From Poecilobothrus nobilitatus (lineage: Eukaryota; Arthropoda; Insecta; Diptera; Dolichopodidae): a DNA stretch of 64,000 bases. Shown piece by piece: positions 26,970 through 41,850 of this stretch. The stretch lies in NCBI GenBank assembly GCA_947095535.1, contig OX352773.1, positions 214,416,093-214,480,092 of the forward strand, in the 5' to 3' direction. A model generated the notes under the pieces. That model saw only the letters and a program-made list of their open reading frames with translations. It ran no database searches and was not told where the DNA came from. How positions within the stretch are numbered: position 1 is the stretch's first letter; each line of letters begins with the position of its first letter. The position numbers and the translations under genes were made by a program.

Positions 26970-28192
26970 TTTAATCAATTTAAAGTTTGATAATTTTCTA
27001 AATATTTTACAACCTTCATCAATATTAAGGCATTCTTAAAAATTTAAATAAATTAATTTAAACTTAAAATTACACATTCAGAAAATTCGGGTTTCGCAAA
27101 TCTATAATACCGATTTAATTTTATTTTTTTTTTTAATTTATGTCATAAATATTTAAATGTCATCATGTGGTTAACATCACAAACAAAACAATAACTTAGT
27201 AATTTTATAATAAACTTTATTCTTTGCATAAAATCTAACCTTTGATAATTTAAATTTTTATCTAAAAGAAAAATAAAAAGTTAAATTTTCAAAATTTACT
27301 AAAAAAAATTTTTTTTTTGCTTTTATTAAACAACAATGCAAATCTTTAAAGCGTATTTCGTTTTTAAATAAAGTATAATTTTCTTTTTTTATATATGTAT
27401 ATAAACAAAATGTATTTATAAATGTACATATTTTTTCTGAAAGATCACAGGGTAATTTTTCTGTTATAAAAATTAACACTAGAACACATTTAGAATAAAC
27501 CGGAACTAAATTGAATCGTAGGACTTTCTTTCATACGTTACTTAAGTTATGAAAAATTATTTAAGTCAAATTAAAAGAATAAGTGACGAAAGGAAAATTA
27601 AAAGCCAATTTCATTAAACTTTTAAAAGGCAATTTTTTTTAAATTTTATTTCTAACATTGTTATTTAATCACTAGTTCTAGAATTTAAAAAAAAAATTCT
27701 TCGAACTTTTAAAAACTAACCAAAACAATAGGAAATTTTCAAAATGTTCTTTTTTTTTACAAAAAAAAAAAAGTAAATAACACTTAATTTAATTTTCATT
27801 AAAAAGTTTCTTTTACAATTACAATTTAACACCTCTGAATATAAATAACAATTTTTCAGGTAATCCTTTTAATTAGGATAATTCACCACATTATTTAAAG
27901 CCAAAAAAAAAACACAAACAACAACTAAAAAAAGAAAAATTAAAAATCTAGGAAAGTACAAAACAAAAAAAAAAAAATCCTTTTAAAATTTAAAAGTAAA
28001 CATATGCACTTTGAAAATATTAAAGTAAATAAAGAAGAAATAAATTTCAGTAATTTATATTCAAAGTAAATAACATTAATGTAACAGAGTAAAAGTTATA
28101 TCTTACAATATATTTAATTTTATTTCTCAGGTATTTTAATTACAATACAGATTTCAAAATAATTTTTATATTAAGAGTAGTTTACATTTGTT

Positions 28193-28787
28193 TTTATACT
28201 CGTATGAACTATGTTTAAGGGTATAATAAATTTGCCATTCCGTTTGTGACACCTTAAAGGAGTCGAGCTAGATATAATGTCAAAGGTAAGGATCGGCTCA
28301 GAATAGAATTCTGAGTCGATTAAGCCGTCCGTCCGCACGACAACTTAAAAAATTAAGGAGCTAGGAGGCTGAAATTTTTGTTACGTCACTTTTGCAAAAT
28401 TGTTAGTTTTGCTATTTAAATCCAGCATTTTCGGAAATTTAGTGAAAAGGTGTCGAGTTACATGCCAAAAAATTTTGTAAAATTTGATTGGCCTAAATCA
28501 GCCGGTTCACGCTTCTTGCACCTCTTGGAAGTTAATAAAGCTAGGCGTCTAAAATCTTATAAATGATGATCAAATTTTATGGCAACAACTTCTGTAAAAT
28601 TTGGTTGTGCTTGTTCAATAGATTCGGGTAGCTGTCATACAACTCCACAATTTACATAAATATATCTCTGTAGTTAACGTCGGTCCTAAAATGTCTGAAA
28701 GTTTTTAAAAGATGGTCAAATTTTATAAAAAGAAGATATCGGGTATCCCAGAGCTGACACAGTCTACTCTACTGCACTCTTCCTCGT
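28193..28787 (-). mobile_element. GACG-tailed element E2, internally deleted inverted copy
   Basis: Minus-strand copy of E1: it starts CGAGGAAGAGTGCAGTAGAG (28787 downward) and ends GTATAAA at 28193. It retains one GTTGTATGACAGCTACCCG unit and the 3' tail but is only about 595 bp long. Its 5' ATACCCGATATC no longer matches its 3' GTTCATACGAGTAT. Confidence 0.75.
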
Positions 28788-29837
28788 CAAAGTTTGTAAT
28801 TATGTGAAGTGAAAATTTTATAACAATTTTTGTTAAAAAGCTAAAGTAAGCTGTTAAATATTTCAATTAAGTCATAATAAATAAACATATAACACATAAT
28901 AATATAATTATGATGGCCTCTTGTTAGTCAAATATTATAATATTTATATCGTTTTTTAAAAGTTTTATAAAAATTATTTTTATCGAGCAGATAATCTCCG
29001 ACAAAATTATATATTAATATTCCATGTATTATTTAAGAGCGGGCTGTAATTCGAATTAATTCGGGCTTACATTTTACAAAAAACTTACATTTTGAGAAAG
29101 GCACTTTTGCAAAATAATTAACATAACCTTAAAAAAAAAATATTTGAATACAATGTAAATTAATGCTATTCATGTATAATTTAATACCTATATGTACGTA
29201 AGTATGTATCTGCTACTAGATATTTGTGAAGACAAGTGTAAATATAGATAAGAAGATGTTAAGAGATTACTAAATAAATGGATCTGCTAATGTACTTTAA
29301 CAAGACATCTGTAATTATGTACTAGACTATAGATCCGTATCATAACTGACTGTAACTTCAAACATAAGAAAACCTAAATATAAAAAAGATAGTTGATGTT
29401 AAGTTTTTTTATAAATATATGTTACACTGACGTATATATGCCATATATGCCATTTTTTCATTTCTTGAAACTCAAATGAAATAGATATAACTTATTTTCT
29501 GTACTTATATTATAATAAATACTTCTCAACAGTCATTTATGCCATCTTATTTCCTTTAACTCTTGCTGTTAAAAGTTTAATTGGCGCTTGTCTATTAAAA
29601 TAGAATTGAATTTTGTTTTCTGAGTGACGTTTTGCCACAAACACAGAGTAACATGATGTGTACAAACAATTAACGCTAAAGGTTTTTTTTTTATTTTGTT
29701 TTTGTTTTATTTTATTTTTCCACTTTGTAAGGAACATGTGAACTGAAAACATGTTAAATAAAATTATTAATTATTTTGACTTTTTGCTACTAACAATATA
29801 AAATGTAATTTATTTTGTAGAACCTTCTTTTTAGTTG

Positions 29838-29861
29838 AGCCTCTCTCTCTCTCTCTCTCTG
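29838..29861. repeat. (CT)n microsatellite
   Basis: A run of CT dinucleotides in otherwise AT-rich sequence. Confidence 0.9.
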
Positions 29862-32800
29862 TATCTTATTTTGTTCTTTTAAAATATTATATTGAAAAAC
29901 AATTCAAAGCAAAATAAATAAAAAAAAACACAAAAACAAATAATTAAAAACGATTAAATATAATATTTAAAATTAAAAAAAAAAATGGCAGTAAACATCT
30001 AAAACTTTTACCTACACTTATATTATTATTCTTTATCTTTGATTTTTCTTTAATTTGATTTTAATACTACGGCACACTATTAACCATTTCCCTCAATTCA
30101 TTTTCTATGTAAACACATCATAATCACAGCATTCTTATTATTTACTTACAGTTTTTAACTTAATAAAAATTAATAAACGACATATTTTTTTTTTTTTTGT
30201 TTCGTTCTTTTTAGATTGAAAATTTAAAGACGAAAAAAATAAATAGACAAAAAAGAAAAATCAAGTAATGATCAAAGTCACAATTGTACTTTACATTCAT
30301 TTTTTTTTCCACCTCAAATTCATGTGTTGCCATCTTGTAGAATTTAAAAGATTTTAAAGTAAAGAATTCAAATAAAAACTAAAAAAAAAAATTTTAATTT
30401 TTTTCTTTGTTAACATTTCAAAATAAAACTCATCATTCTCATCTTATATTATCTTTACATTTTATATATATGTTTCAACTTTCACTTTCGTTCTCCTTTC
30501 GATTTTTATATTTTGTAACTGTTAAAGAGGATGAAGAACTTCTTTTAATGATTGAAATTTATTAGTCCTCTGAATACAGCAGATACAGTAATGTATCATT
30601 GTTTTGTTTTAAAATAGAAGTATATGAATTTGTTTTTTTTGTTGTTGTTTGTAAAAAAAGTAAAAAAAATGAAAAGGACAATCGGATGTACCTATATATT
30701 GAATTTTTGATAAACAAAAAGGACAATTTTGTGTTTTTATTTTGTAAACTTTAAAAAAAGCAATAAAAATACATTTTATTGTCTTCAGGACTTCATTATT
30801 TAAAATTTTGATGAATCTATTATTTTTTTTAGTTTCTTTTTTGATTGTCTGTTGTTATTTTGACATCCTGATATTTTTAACATTCTGGTCACTTTTACCT
30901 TTAATTTAAAAATTATTTTATCTTATGCGAAATATCTTTTGCAAATGTTTTTTAGAAAAGAAAATTCCTTTAATTTCTTATTTTAAAACTTTAACCAACT
31001 AAACACCCAATAACATTTTATTAAAAGAATGTGGGTATGATACATAAATGTGGGTAGGATTGAAGGTTTCAACTTATTATTTCGTTTGAGAGTTTTTACA
31101 ACACTTAGTCATGAAAGATTAACAGGAAACATAGAGAAAATAAAAATATTAAACATCATATAAAATAATAACTACTGTTATTTGAGAAGCGGTTAATTAT
31201 TGATTTGTATTTGAAATTTTATTTTCAACTATGACATTATGTGTTTCGATTTTTCATGAGACATTTTTTGCTTTATTCATTTTCGATAGAGGCGTAAAAT
31301 TTTTATTTAAAATGTTAATTTTCTGCTATGGACATTTTTTTGTTTTTTATTTTTCTTATTATGTATTTAAAAAGTTTTTAATTTCCTTCTAACAATACAA
31401 TTTTTGTTCACACCAGAATGCTTGTCTTACTTTAGAAATTTTTTTTACCTTATTTTTGGAAATTCCTCCTTTATCTTAAAGAACGAAAACCCAAATTAAC
31501 AAAAATCTCGAAAAAAAAAAATTAAAAATTAACAAAATCTTTATAAAAAGTTAGAAAAGTAAAAATTTTGAAAAAAAATTATCTCGAAAAAATAAATCAC
31601 GATTTCCCAATCTGGAAATTAATTTTTTGTCGAGATTTTATGTATAATTAGTTTTTCAAATACAAACATACATATGTTAATCTACAAAGCTATTAATATA
31701 AATTTTAAATACAATCATATTAATAGGATCATGTTCATGGTTCCTTTTCAAAACCTTATAAAGGACCTTTTTTGTTTAATGATTTGTTTTTTCCTTGGTG
31801 GGTGGCGATTTTATAGTTGGTTGTAAAATTTGTATTATACGCTTTTTCCGGAAAATATTCAGAAAATAAATCAAATAATTTCGGCGTTCGAAATTCAAAT
31901 ATAAATAATTTTAATTTGAGATCCTCATTAGTTCGAGATTTTTTTTTTCGTGATATCGGGGATGACCATTTTTTTATTTTCAAATAAGATTTATTTGATA
32001 TTGTTGTAACAGTAAAAGTAAAAACAGGTCATTTTCATAATAAAAATACAATACAATAAAAAATTAAGTTGTAAATATTTTTGTTTTCCTTTTTAGGTGT
32101 AAATAATAAAAAATTGTAATTTAGTAAATTATGAAGGTATTTTTGTTTATTTTTATTTCTTTTTTAAATAACAATAAATTACTTTAGTATAAAAATTTAA
32201 AAATTATTTTATATAAAACGATAAATACAATTTAAATAATGATAATTTTGAATAAAAAAATTTTTTTTATTAAAAACTAAAAACAAATTAAAAACAAAAT
32301 TTTTTTTATAGATTATTTTTAGTTTAATTAATAGTTTTTTATATAAAAAAAAAAAAACTAATTATCACGTTTTGAAAAGTTTGAAATGTTCAAATAAATT
32401 TTTAGAATAGTTAAAAAATTATTCTAGTATATTTAGTATATTTCTTTTTTGTGAAGTTATTGTTTGTTTTAAACTCTTTAATATTAAATTCCTTTTCAAA
32501 TACAAAAGTATTTTTTTTTTTTTAAAGTTAAAACAATTAATGCTCTGTTTTATGTAAGGACAATAAATAATTAAAAAATTAATATATATTTTAAAAATAC
32601 CTGAAAAAAGTCCTTAATTTAAATTTTAATCAATCAATCGACATGCCAACATTTTTTTTTTCTTTTTTGAATAAAAGCATTTTAAATTTAAAACTCATTA
32701 GCTATTTACCTATTACACAAAAAATTATTTTTGAATGTTAAACCTTTTATTAAAGACTCTTCGAAAATTAAGAAATAAAAAATATGTATTTCCCCATTTT

Positions 32801-33377
32801 ACCTTATAACTGAATACATTTTTTTTACATGTCCAATATTTTTAAAAGTAGCGTTTTTATTCATCATTGTACATATCTGACATATCTTCATACTCCTAAA
32901 TATGACTAACACTTCAATTAAAAGTTTAACTGACGAAATGACTCTTCAATTAAAGGTTTAACAATTTTTATAGACCTTTTTAATCCTTTTTGATATGACT
33001 AATACGCTACCAATTGACTCTTTTATTAAATGTTTAATAATTAAAAATAAAATATAAATATATCAATGAAATGATTTGTTTAAAAATTACTCTATTTGAA
33101 AATAGTCTTTATTATTGCAATTCTTCTGTTAAATATATCTTATCAAAATCAAGCATTATTAAATCCAATCAATCATGTTGTTTTTGTTTTACACAATGAC
33201 TGCTTTCATTGTCCAACCATTAATAATCTAATGTTTATTATCAAATAGGTACACATTTTTAAAAAGAATCCTTCCAAGGATTTATCCAATAATTACTTTT
33301 CAAGCACTATTAAATTGGTTTCTTTAAATCATGTGACTCAAAACTTATACGTTAATTAATAATGTAAAAGAAAAAAC

Positions 33378-33515
33378 ATGAAACCTGGATACATATCTGG
33401 AAATCGATTGAAAATAGGCCTCTTCTCTCCTCTCATACGATTTTTTTCTAGGTTTAACCTCAGAAATTATCCCCTGAAATATTTTGCCTCTCTTCGAAAC
33501 ACCCTGTATATTCAA
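33378..33515. mobile_element. Solo end of a CAGGGTGT-type TIR element
   Basis: A less AT-rich stretch (CTCTTCTCTCCTCTCATACG and on) ends in ACACCCTGTATATT, the same terminus as the element at 25350. No left partner is visible, so it is a truncated copy. Confidence 0.45.
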
Positions 33516-36500
33516 ATACTATAAAATATGAAAACATAATATTATATTATCCAAGTGATGTCTCATAAATTAATAATTTTGTCAATTATTCTATTAACTT
33601 TTTGAAAAGAAAATTATAATTACTTAAATTCTTATATTACAAGTTTTCAAAAGAGTATGCAATTAATATTTTATTATATTAAATTTAAACTTATAAACTT
33701 TACAATCAAATTTACACTCGCATTTCATATGAAAAATAATAAAAATATAATTATTAATTTTTTTAAAAGTCAGTTTAAATTTTATTTTTAAAAAACTTTG
33801 TAAAACTTCTTTTCGGAAATATAAATTTTCTTGTTCTATTTTTTTTTTTCGTTCCTCTTTATAAAATTTTATTATAAAAATTTAGAAAAAAGCGATGAAA
33901 CTTAATGCAATTCCATCCATTAATTTCAAAACACAAACAAGAAAAGAAATTCTTTAACGTCATCAATTTAGCAAAAAAAAATCAAAATAAAATTCCAATC
34001 ATTATTAATTACTAAAAAACAAATTTTTCCTTTTGTACAAAAAATATCCAAAAAATCGTTAATTTTCAGTATGACATCATTAAATTCAATTTAAATTCAC
34101 CACACCTATCTGTTATCTGTATATTATTTATAAAACAAAAAAAAAAAAATTTTACATATTTTATTATTTTACAGAATTTCTGCAAACCCACACGTGTAAC
34201 ATAAAAAAAAACTTTTCATTCATTCATTCATTCATAAAACCCGCCTTTTTGACGTCACATTTTAGTTTGTATACAATTATACAGATACAGTTATACGTAC
34301 ATACATTTATGTATATTAATTTGATAGTATCTTAAGTTAATTTTACCTGCACAAAATAAAATATATACCAACAATCACAACAACAATAATAACAAATACA
34401 CCACTTTACACCAACACTTTATCAGAAGAGTTACAACCCAGTATGGCTAAAACAGAAAAAAAAAAAGAAAAAAAAATAAACAGTAAAAGTTTTAGATTCA
34501 AGTTTTTTTTTTTTTTTTGGAAATTAAAAAATGTAGGCGCTATTTAAAAATTGACATTTATAAATAATTCTCATATGTATCGTCAATTTCTTTCAATTTA
34601 AAACAAAAAAAAAAAAAAGGTAAAAGACAAAATGTATTTCCTTTTTTTTCCGCTTTGAAAAGAAGAAAAATTCAATTAACGTTCAAAGAAATTTTAAAAA
34701 CTATTCATGCAAATTTATGATTGCATGTGTGTTTTGCGGTAGAAATTTTTTTTTGTTAGAAAAATTGTATAAATTTTAAATTAACATGGGATTCTTTTTA
34801 TTTACTTTATTTAATATTTTCTTTAAAATAAATAAATTAAATTAGTTAATATATAATTAATGTAAAAATAATTTTAAAAATATTATAAATAAATATTAAT
34901 AAAGTGAGAACAGCCGGAAAAAATTACCCCAAGGCATTAAAGGATTTTTTTTTTTTTTTTAATAATATTTGATACATAATATAGACATTAAAATTTTATT
35001 TTAAGGAATTTTTCACATTTTCTAAGAACAGGTATTTTGTTTTAGATCTTTTTTAGAACAACATAAAAATAAAAATAAACCTGAAGGATATTTTAATAAT
35101 ACTCGGTATATAAATATCAAAAAAGTATTTCAACTTTAAAGAGGTTAACGATTCATCATCCAATATATAGATATATACAAGATAAATAATAGGACAATTG
35201 AATGGACAAGACAAATAATAGCCTTTGTTCATTAAATAATATATACATATATATTATTTAATTTTTTTCTTGCATTCCATAATTAGTTCAAATATAAAAC
35301 AATAAAATTCAAATTTTTATTCAAATTAATATCGTATTAACAGATAGTCAGAATAATGTTATGTCAGTAATAATTAATACACAAAATTTTATTTGATATC
35401 TGCGAAATGACAAGTATGAACTAAAATTCTTCATCTATTATGTATAAGACTTTTACAAAATATAACAAATAATCTGTTTTGTTAAATTGAAGACGATAAA
35501 ATTTTATTAGCCAGAAGAAATACATCCTGATCCTATTAAACTTAAGTTCCTTTAATTGAAGATAAAATATTTGCTTTAAAGAAAAGATTTTCATAAGAGA
35601 AAATTTTCTTAAAAATTTTTAAATTTAAAATATTTTCAATATCATTAAAGGATATTATTTGACAAAGTATTTTAACCTAAAATTTTTCTAATTCTCTTTA
35701 ATATATGATATTTTATAGAACATCAATTATCTTCTAAATAGAATATGCTTCCATCCAACGTGTTCCTCTCTGATTCTAATGGTCCATTATACAATTTGCA
35801 ACTTTTCAAAACGAACCTATTCAGGTTTGTCTCCGGCTAATTCTCCTCTAAATCCATATTTCTCCTGAACTCGTCTGCTTCTGACTCAAACCTACAATAA
35901 TTTTGTAAAAAGGAAAATTTTCCTAGAGTTTGGGTAGCGTGTAAAAAAAAAAAAAAATATCAAAGTTAAGAAATAATTTCTTGATCTTATAATGTTTAAA
36001 GAAAGTATTTTTCCACAAATTACCCAAAAACACCTTTCCAAAAAATTTTATTTTAATACTTAATTTATTCATTCATCAAATAACGTAGTGAAAATTTTAA
36101 AGTAAAAAATAACTTAACTTAACTTAACTTTAACTTATTTATAATAATTGAAAGTGGAAAGTCGAATATTCTATAAAATGGTTTCAAAAATTCATATTTG
36201 TTACATAAATTCTAAAATTTTTAAAACTTATATTTGTACCGAAATTCTTCATCTATGCAAATACATATTTATTTGATTTTATTTAGAGTCATTTATAAAA
36301 GTTACATACTAGCAGAACTACTTAGCACGGTTGCATGGATTTCATTCAAAAATTTATGTTGTTTTTTGTTATATATGAAGAAAGACAATGTATCAGAACA
36401 ATACAGAATAGAAAAAAACATTTTAGGAGTTAATGGTGTATGATTTGGCCTATATATGTATGTATATGTATTATTTGACAAAAAGGAAAACATCTAAAAA

Positions 36501-37485
36501 GTTTGAAATCAATCGGTTAAATTATTTAGAATTTAGAACGATAAAACGGAGAAAAACGAAACAAAAAACATTTTTAAGACTTTATTTTGGGTGAAAGAAG
36601 CCCTTGCAAAATACAAAATTTGACATATTTTTCTCGAAATTTTTTTTTTTTGACTAATCGTCGAACCGTAAGGAGTTAACAAATTTTAAGTCTGTAATTA
36701 TATTCAATTCCACCATCAAAGAGCAACAGATATAAAAATTTTGAATAATCCATGTTCCCCAATGGGTAGATAGAATTAACAACTATTGTTACAAGTACAA
36801 CACCTAATTCATTTTGCATGAGCTAGATATGTATATAAAAAATTTGAATTCAATCAGTTAAATCTTTTATTTAGTAGAAACGAAAATTATTATGTTGAAA
36901 AGGTGACGAATAACCGAAACAATAAAATAATAGTACATAGTTGATTTTTTCAGTTCTCAGAGAAAAATTGTTGCACAGTCTGGTTCCAAACAAATATGAA
37001 TTCTGTTTTATATAATAGAAAATCATTTAAATTCTATACAATATAATCCTAAATACCCTAAATTAATATTAAAATTTTGTATAAATCCTAACTTTTTCTT
37101 TCGGCACTTCTATTAAATTTTATTATAATTCACTTTCTTTTTATTACACTGATTTATAAAAATTTCCTATATTAATTTCATCATTCATACCTTTAGAGAA
37201 TTTACCTTTAGAGCATATTTATATTTCTTTTACTATAAAATAAAATTGAATTTAATTAATATTTATCACAATATAATTAATTAATTAATTAAGAATTTAA
37301 TTAAATTAATTTTATCTCATTTTAAGATAAGCAAAAAAAAAATTCACTATTTACAGGTTAAACGCACATAAAACAATAAAAATAATTTTTCGAAGATAAT
37401 TTTTCAAAGATAAGTTCAAAAATCAAACTATAAATTCTCTTAAAAGCGGTTAATATAAATATGTATTTAATTATAATCTATAACT

Positions 37486-38462
37486 GGTTCCGTGAAATAA
37501 CTCCTAATAAAATAAATCCTAACATTTTTGATGAAATAACTCCTAATGAAATAATACCTAAACTGAAAATTAAATAACTCCTAATGAAATAACTTCTAAC
37601 AAAATGAAATAATTTCTAATTTAAAAATGAAATAATCCCTAATATTTTAGTTATTATTTCATTTTGAAATAAAACCTAACATATAAAATAATCTCTAACA
37701 TATAAATATGCCTCACGAATTATGACTCAAAAACAAAACTAAAAATGATCCTAAAATTTGGGGCCATAATTTATTATGAATCTTTGTCTCCGAATCAAAC
37801 TCTAAAATGCATGCTAATTATTTTTGACATTAGCCTAAGCTATGATATTCAATATTAGGGGGCATATTTAAAGTTGGTTACAAAATCAAAGTTACCCCTT
37901 TTTCCAGAGTATTTATGTATTTATTTCAGTTACAAAATCAAGGTTCCTTTTTCCAGAATGATAAAGATCGATAAAATTAGATACAAAATCAGGATATTCC
38001 CTTTATCGAGAATAAATAAATAAATACTCTGGAAAAAGGGGCAACCTTGATTTTGTAACCAACTTTAAAATTCATCCTAATACATAATCTCGCTTAGGCG
38101 AAACTAGGAAGGTTTAAGAGTTAGATACGAAATTAATGTATATTTCCTTTTTCCAAATCAAAGATAAATACGTTGGACAAAAGGGACAACCTCAATTTTG
38201 TATCTAACTCTAAAATTCTTCCTATGAAATAAATTTTAGCAATTGAAATGAAATAATTCCTAACAATTTAATGAATTAACTCCTAACAATTAAAAAATTT
38301 TAACTAAAAAAATGAAATAAAACCTATTTTATTGAAATAATTCCTAAGAATTTAGGAATAATTTCATTATGAAATAACTTCTAACTTTGTATGAAAAATT
38401 GTTATGAGTTATTTCATTAAAAATGTTAGGATTTATTTCATTAAGAGTTATTTCACTGAGCC
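37486..38462. mobile_element. Foldback-like non-autonomous DNA element F5 with 9-bp target duplication
   Basis: The 57-bp ends 37486-37542 and 38406-38462 are inverted repeats with 5 mismatches. They begin GGTTCCGTGAAATAAC and GGCTCAGTGAAATAAC. The 9-mer TCTATAACT flanks both sides (37477-37485 and 38463-38471). The arms consist largely of a 15-bp unit, GAAATAACTCCTAAT and variants. Inside, 37870-37925 and 38011-38066 form a second inverted pair (56 bp, 3 mismatches) built from the core repeat shared with elements at 12301, 26263, 39954 and 50229. No transposase ORF is present. The GG..CC ends and 9-bp duplication fit Foldback/P, MULE or Merlin-type elements. Confidence 0.85.
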
Positions 38463-38471
38463 TCTATAACT

Positions 38472-39294
38472 ATATATAGATAATAAAGAACTATAAACAA
38501 AAATGAAATAGGGATCAAAACTGAATTAAATAATAAACAAAAATTTAAAAAAAATGAGTACAATAAAAAAATACTATACGTTTTGATAAGATTTGAATGA
38601 GCAGAAAGAATGAGTTATTTCGAATCAAATTTATTTTGATAAGATTTGTAATCTTTTATTCGACATAGATCTTATACTCAAAATAATAAGTTCAAAATAA
38701 AAAATTATAGATTCTAGCAATAAAAAATAGTTAATTACTTTATTATTTTTTTTTTGTATAATTATTTTATAGTTAATGAAGGTTTAACGTTGAACAATTC
38801 GTGCTTTATTAAAAAAAAAAAATTCGGTTTATTATGACAGAAAAATAAAAAAAAATTAAAATTTGTGAGTTACTGGGTATTGAAATTAAATTAATAAAAA
38901 TTGAAAATAAAATTGTTAATTAAAAGTTAAAAAAAAGTATATAATTTCCGTATTCGCATTTGTTTAGTGTTAGAAAATAAGAATAAAGAAAATGGTTGGT
39001 GTCTTGGATAATTTAAAAACAAAACTATTTTAATAACAAAAAATTATAGATAATATGGTAATTTGTTGAAATAAAGATTTAAAAAATCAATGATAATGAT
39101 AAAAATTTTATTCTAAATGCATTCAGATAATAAATCTCATATTATTATATAATTTTTAATTCAAGTTATCACATAATAGATATTTGATTAAAAATTGCAT
39201 ATCATTTTTAAAAAGTGTTTAAAAGAAGAAGAAGAAAGTTTCGAAAGATTTAAAATTTTTGTTCTTGGTATTTTTTTTTTTTTTGTAATTTAAA
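38472..39294. other. Upstream region of SLC5 gene 1
   Basis: 823 bp separate the foldback element F5 from the start codon. No unambiguous promoter element can be picked out of the AT-rich background. An upstream non-coding exon cannot be excluded. Confidence 0.4.
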
Positions 39295-41814
39295 ATGCAT
39301 TTAATATTTAGTTTATTTGATTATATATTTTTAATTACACTATTGTTAATATTTTTGGGTATTGGAATTTATTTCGGAATTCAATTAAAAAATAGTCCAT
39401 CAAATAGTTTAGATGAATATCTAATTGGCAGTCGTAATATTAATGTGATTCCAGTTTCTATTTCGTTAATTACTAGGTAAGTTTTAAATAATAATATAAA
39501 TTATTTATAAATCGTTAAATCAAAGTTGTTTAAGATAAATAAATTAAAAAAATGTAAAGACGACTAAACAAAGAATCATCTAGATTTTAAATCACAAAAA
39601 ATTTTTTTTACTATATCTATTAAAACTTTTTTATAAACTTTAAAATATTAAATTTTATATTTAAATTTAAAAAATAATATAAATCTTTAGTTAGGCACCT
39701 ATACTATAAAAAATTTACAAAATCATTTTAGTCAAATATCTGTAATTACAATTTTAACGTTACCAGTTGAAATTTATCGTTTTGGATTACATGCAATATG
39801 GTCAGATTTAGCATTATATTTGATATTGCCAATCATTTCATTTATTATTATACCAATTTTTTATGATAATAAAATTTGGAACTGTTTTGAGGTAAGTTAA
39901 AATTATTTTTTTTTTTTTTCATGTCATTCACAATTTAATGTCATATAACTTTCAGATTGGCTACGAAATCTCGCATTTCAAAATCTCGTGTCTCAAAATC
40001 TCGCGTTTTAATATCTTTTTCAATAATTAATTAGGTTGGGTGGGTTGGGTATCCAAAAAATAAAATTTATACAAAAAAATTCCACAAAAAAAATTTCTAA
40101 TTTCAATTAATGTTGCACCTATATACAATACAACTCTAAAACGCCTCCTAATTATTTTTTAACATACATATTTCAACAACAAGGCATTTAAAATAGTGGG
40201 AGCTGCCCCCCACAAATCCCTCCTAAGCAAATTAATGCAATCATGATTTCCTAATCAACTCTAAAATCCCTCCTAATTTTTACATACATATTTCAACAGC
40301 AAGGCATTTAAAGTAGTGGGTTCTGCCGCTTCCAAACGCCTGCTAAACAAATTATTGGAACTCTGATTTTGTAATCAACTCTAAAATCCTTTCTAATTAT
40401 ATTTTTTATATACAGACATATTTTATCATTGATAAAAGTTGATTTTATAACCAGCTCTTTAAACATAGAAATTTTACATTTTATTTTCAAACTTTTTTGA
40501 CTATTCGTATTTTTTTATACGACATTTTGTTTTTAACAAAAATACTGGAATTCTTGTATTTTTACCATTTCTACCTTTTTGCGAGATTTTTCTAAAAATA
40601 TGGCGAAATGCGCGATTTTAACTTGGAAGATTTAAAAGCGCGAGATTTAAAAAAACGAGATTTATAAAAGAACGACATTTTGAAACACGACATTTCGATA
40701 CGTGAGTTTTCGATACACTCCCATAACTTTCCCAAAAACATTTCATATCTATACAAGTAAAATATGTATGCTTTTTATTTTAAATATAATCTATAGATAA
40801 GTTCTAAAAATAGATATTCCGAATTTATTAAAAAAACATAAATTGACATAATACTGTAAGTACGGAACATTACGATATTATCACTATAAATACATAAATG
40901 ATTTATCCTTAAGCAATTTTTTTTTATCTTTTTCCATTGTCTTTCTATTAAGATATCGGTAGTCGGGTACACTTAATTTATATTGTGTTGTATTTTTTTT
41001 TGTTTAAGAAAATCCGGATATTAACTGTCATATATAGATATTTCAATTATCTATAAATAGCCATTATTAAGTTCCTATCACTTTAGAGTTTATTTTAATA
41101 CATTTTACTGATTACAATCGTCATAATTTATTAATGCCCCACTTTATTTCAAGCTTAAAAAATCAGAATTATTTTTAAAGTAATAAATTACAAAAAAATT
41201 TTTTTTTTTTTTGTAAATTTAAAATTAGGTGTTTCGGAAATTATTTAATCAATTAATATTTCATAAATTTTCTAAATTGATTAGAAAGATAATAATTAAA
41301 ATTTTAACCACATTTAAATGTCATTTCAATTTCCATAATTTTTGTAATTCAAATATCCATCAAATTAAATTGAAAATCATAAATTTTTCTTTAAAAAAAA
41401 AAAAATAACAGTACTTTTTATAAAAAAAATTTGTCTAATCATTAAAAATTAATTGTTTTATACAACGGTTAATATTAGATACGATGAACTATCGCATCAT
41501 TTATCACCTGAATTCATCTGATTTCTCCTCACTTCACCAAATGAACAATGAAACAAAATAAATAATTATTATCACAATATATCTATATTTATATTTATTT
41601 ATTCTTTTTTTATCGTATTTATTTTATCGTTTTTTATTTACAATTTTTGATTTTATTTTTTTTTTTTATTTGTTTTAAAGTATTTAGAAAGAAGATTCGA
41701 CAGTAAGACAAGAAATTTGGTTACGGGAGCTTTCATCATCAAAGTTTATTTAATGTTACCAATTTTAATATTTATACCATCTTTACTTTTCTCACAAAGT
41801 AAGTTTATATAATA

Positions 41815-41850
<36 letters not shown>

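Larger units (their letters stand above)
28788..37476. other. Gene desert with scattered repeat fragments
   Basis: No convincing exon. It holds the CT microsatellite, foldback-like AAATCTCG arrays around 31500-31650 with a core fragment at 31806-31852, the solo TIR end at 33378-33515, a CATT tetranucleotide run near 34219, and a less AT-rich patch at 35745-35930 that matches nothing I recognise. Confidence 0.5.

Noticed and set aside
35745..35930. Less AT-rich patch as a possible exon
   Set aside because: Neither strand gives a sustained open frame or a protein motif that I recognise.
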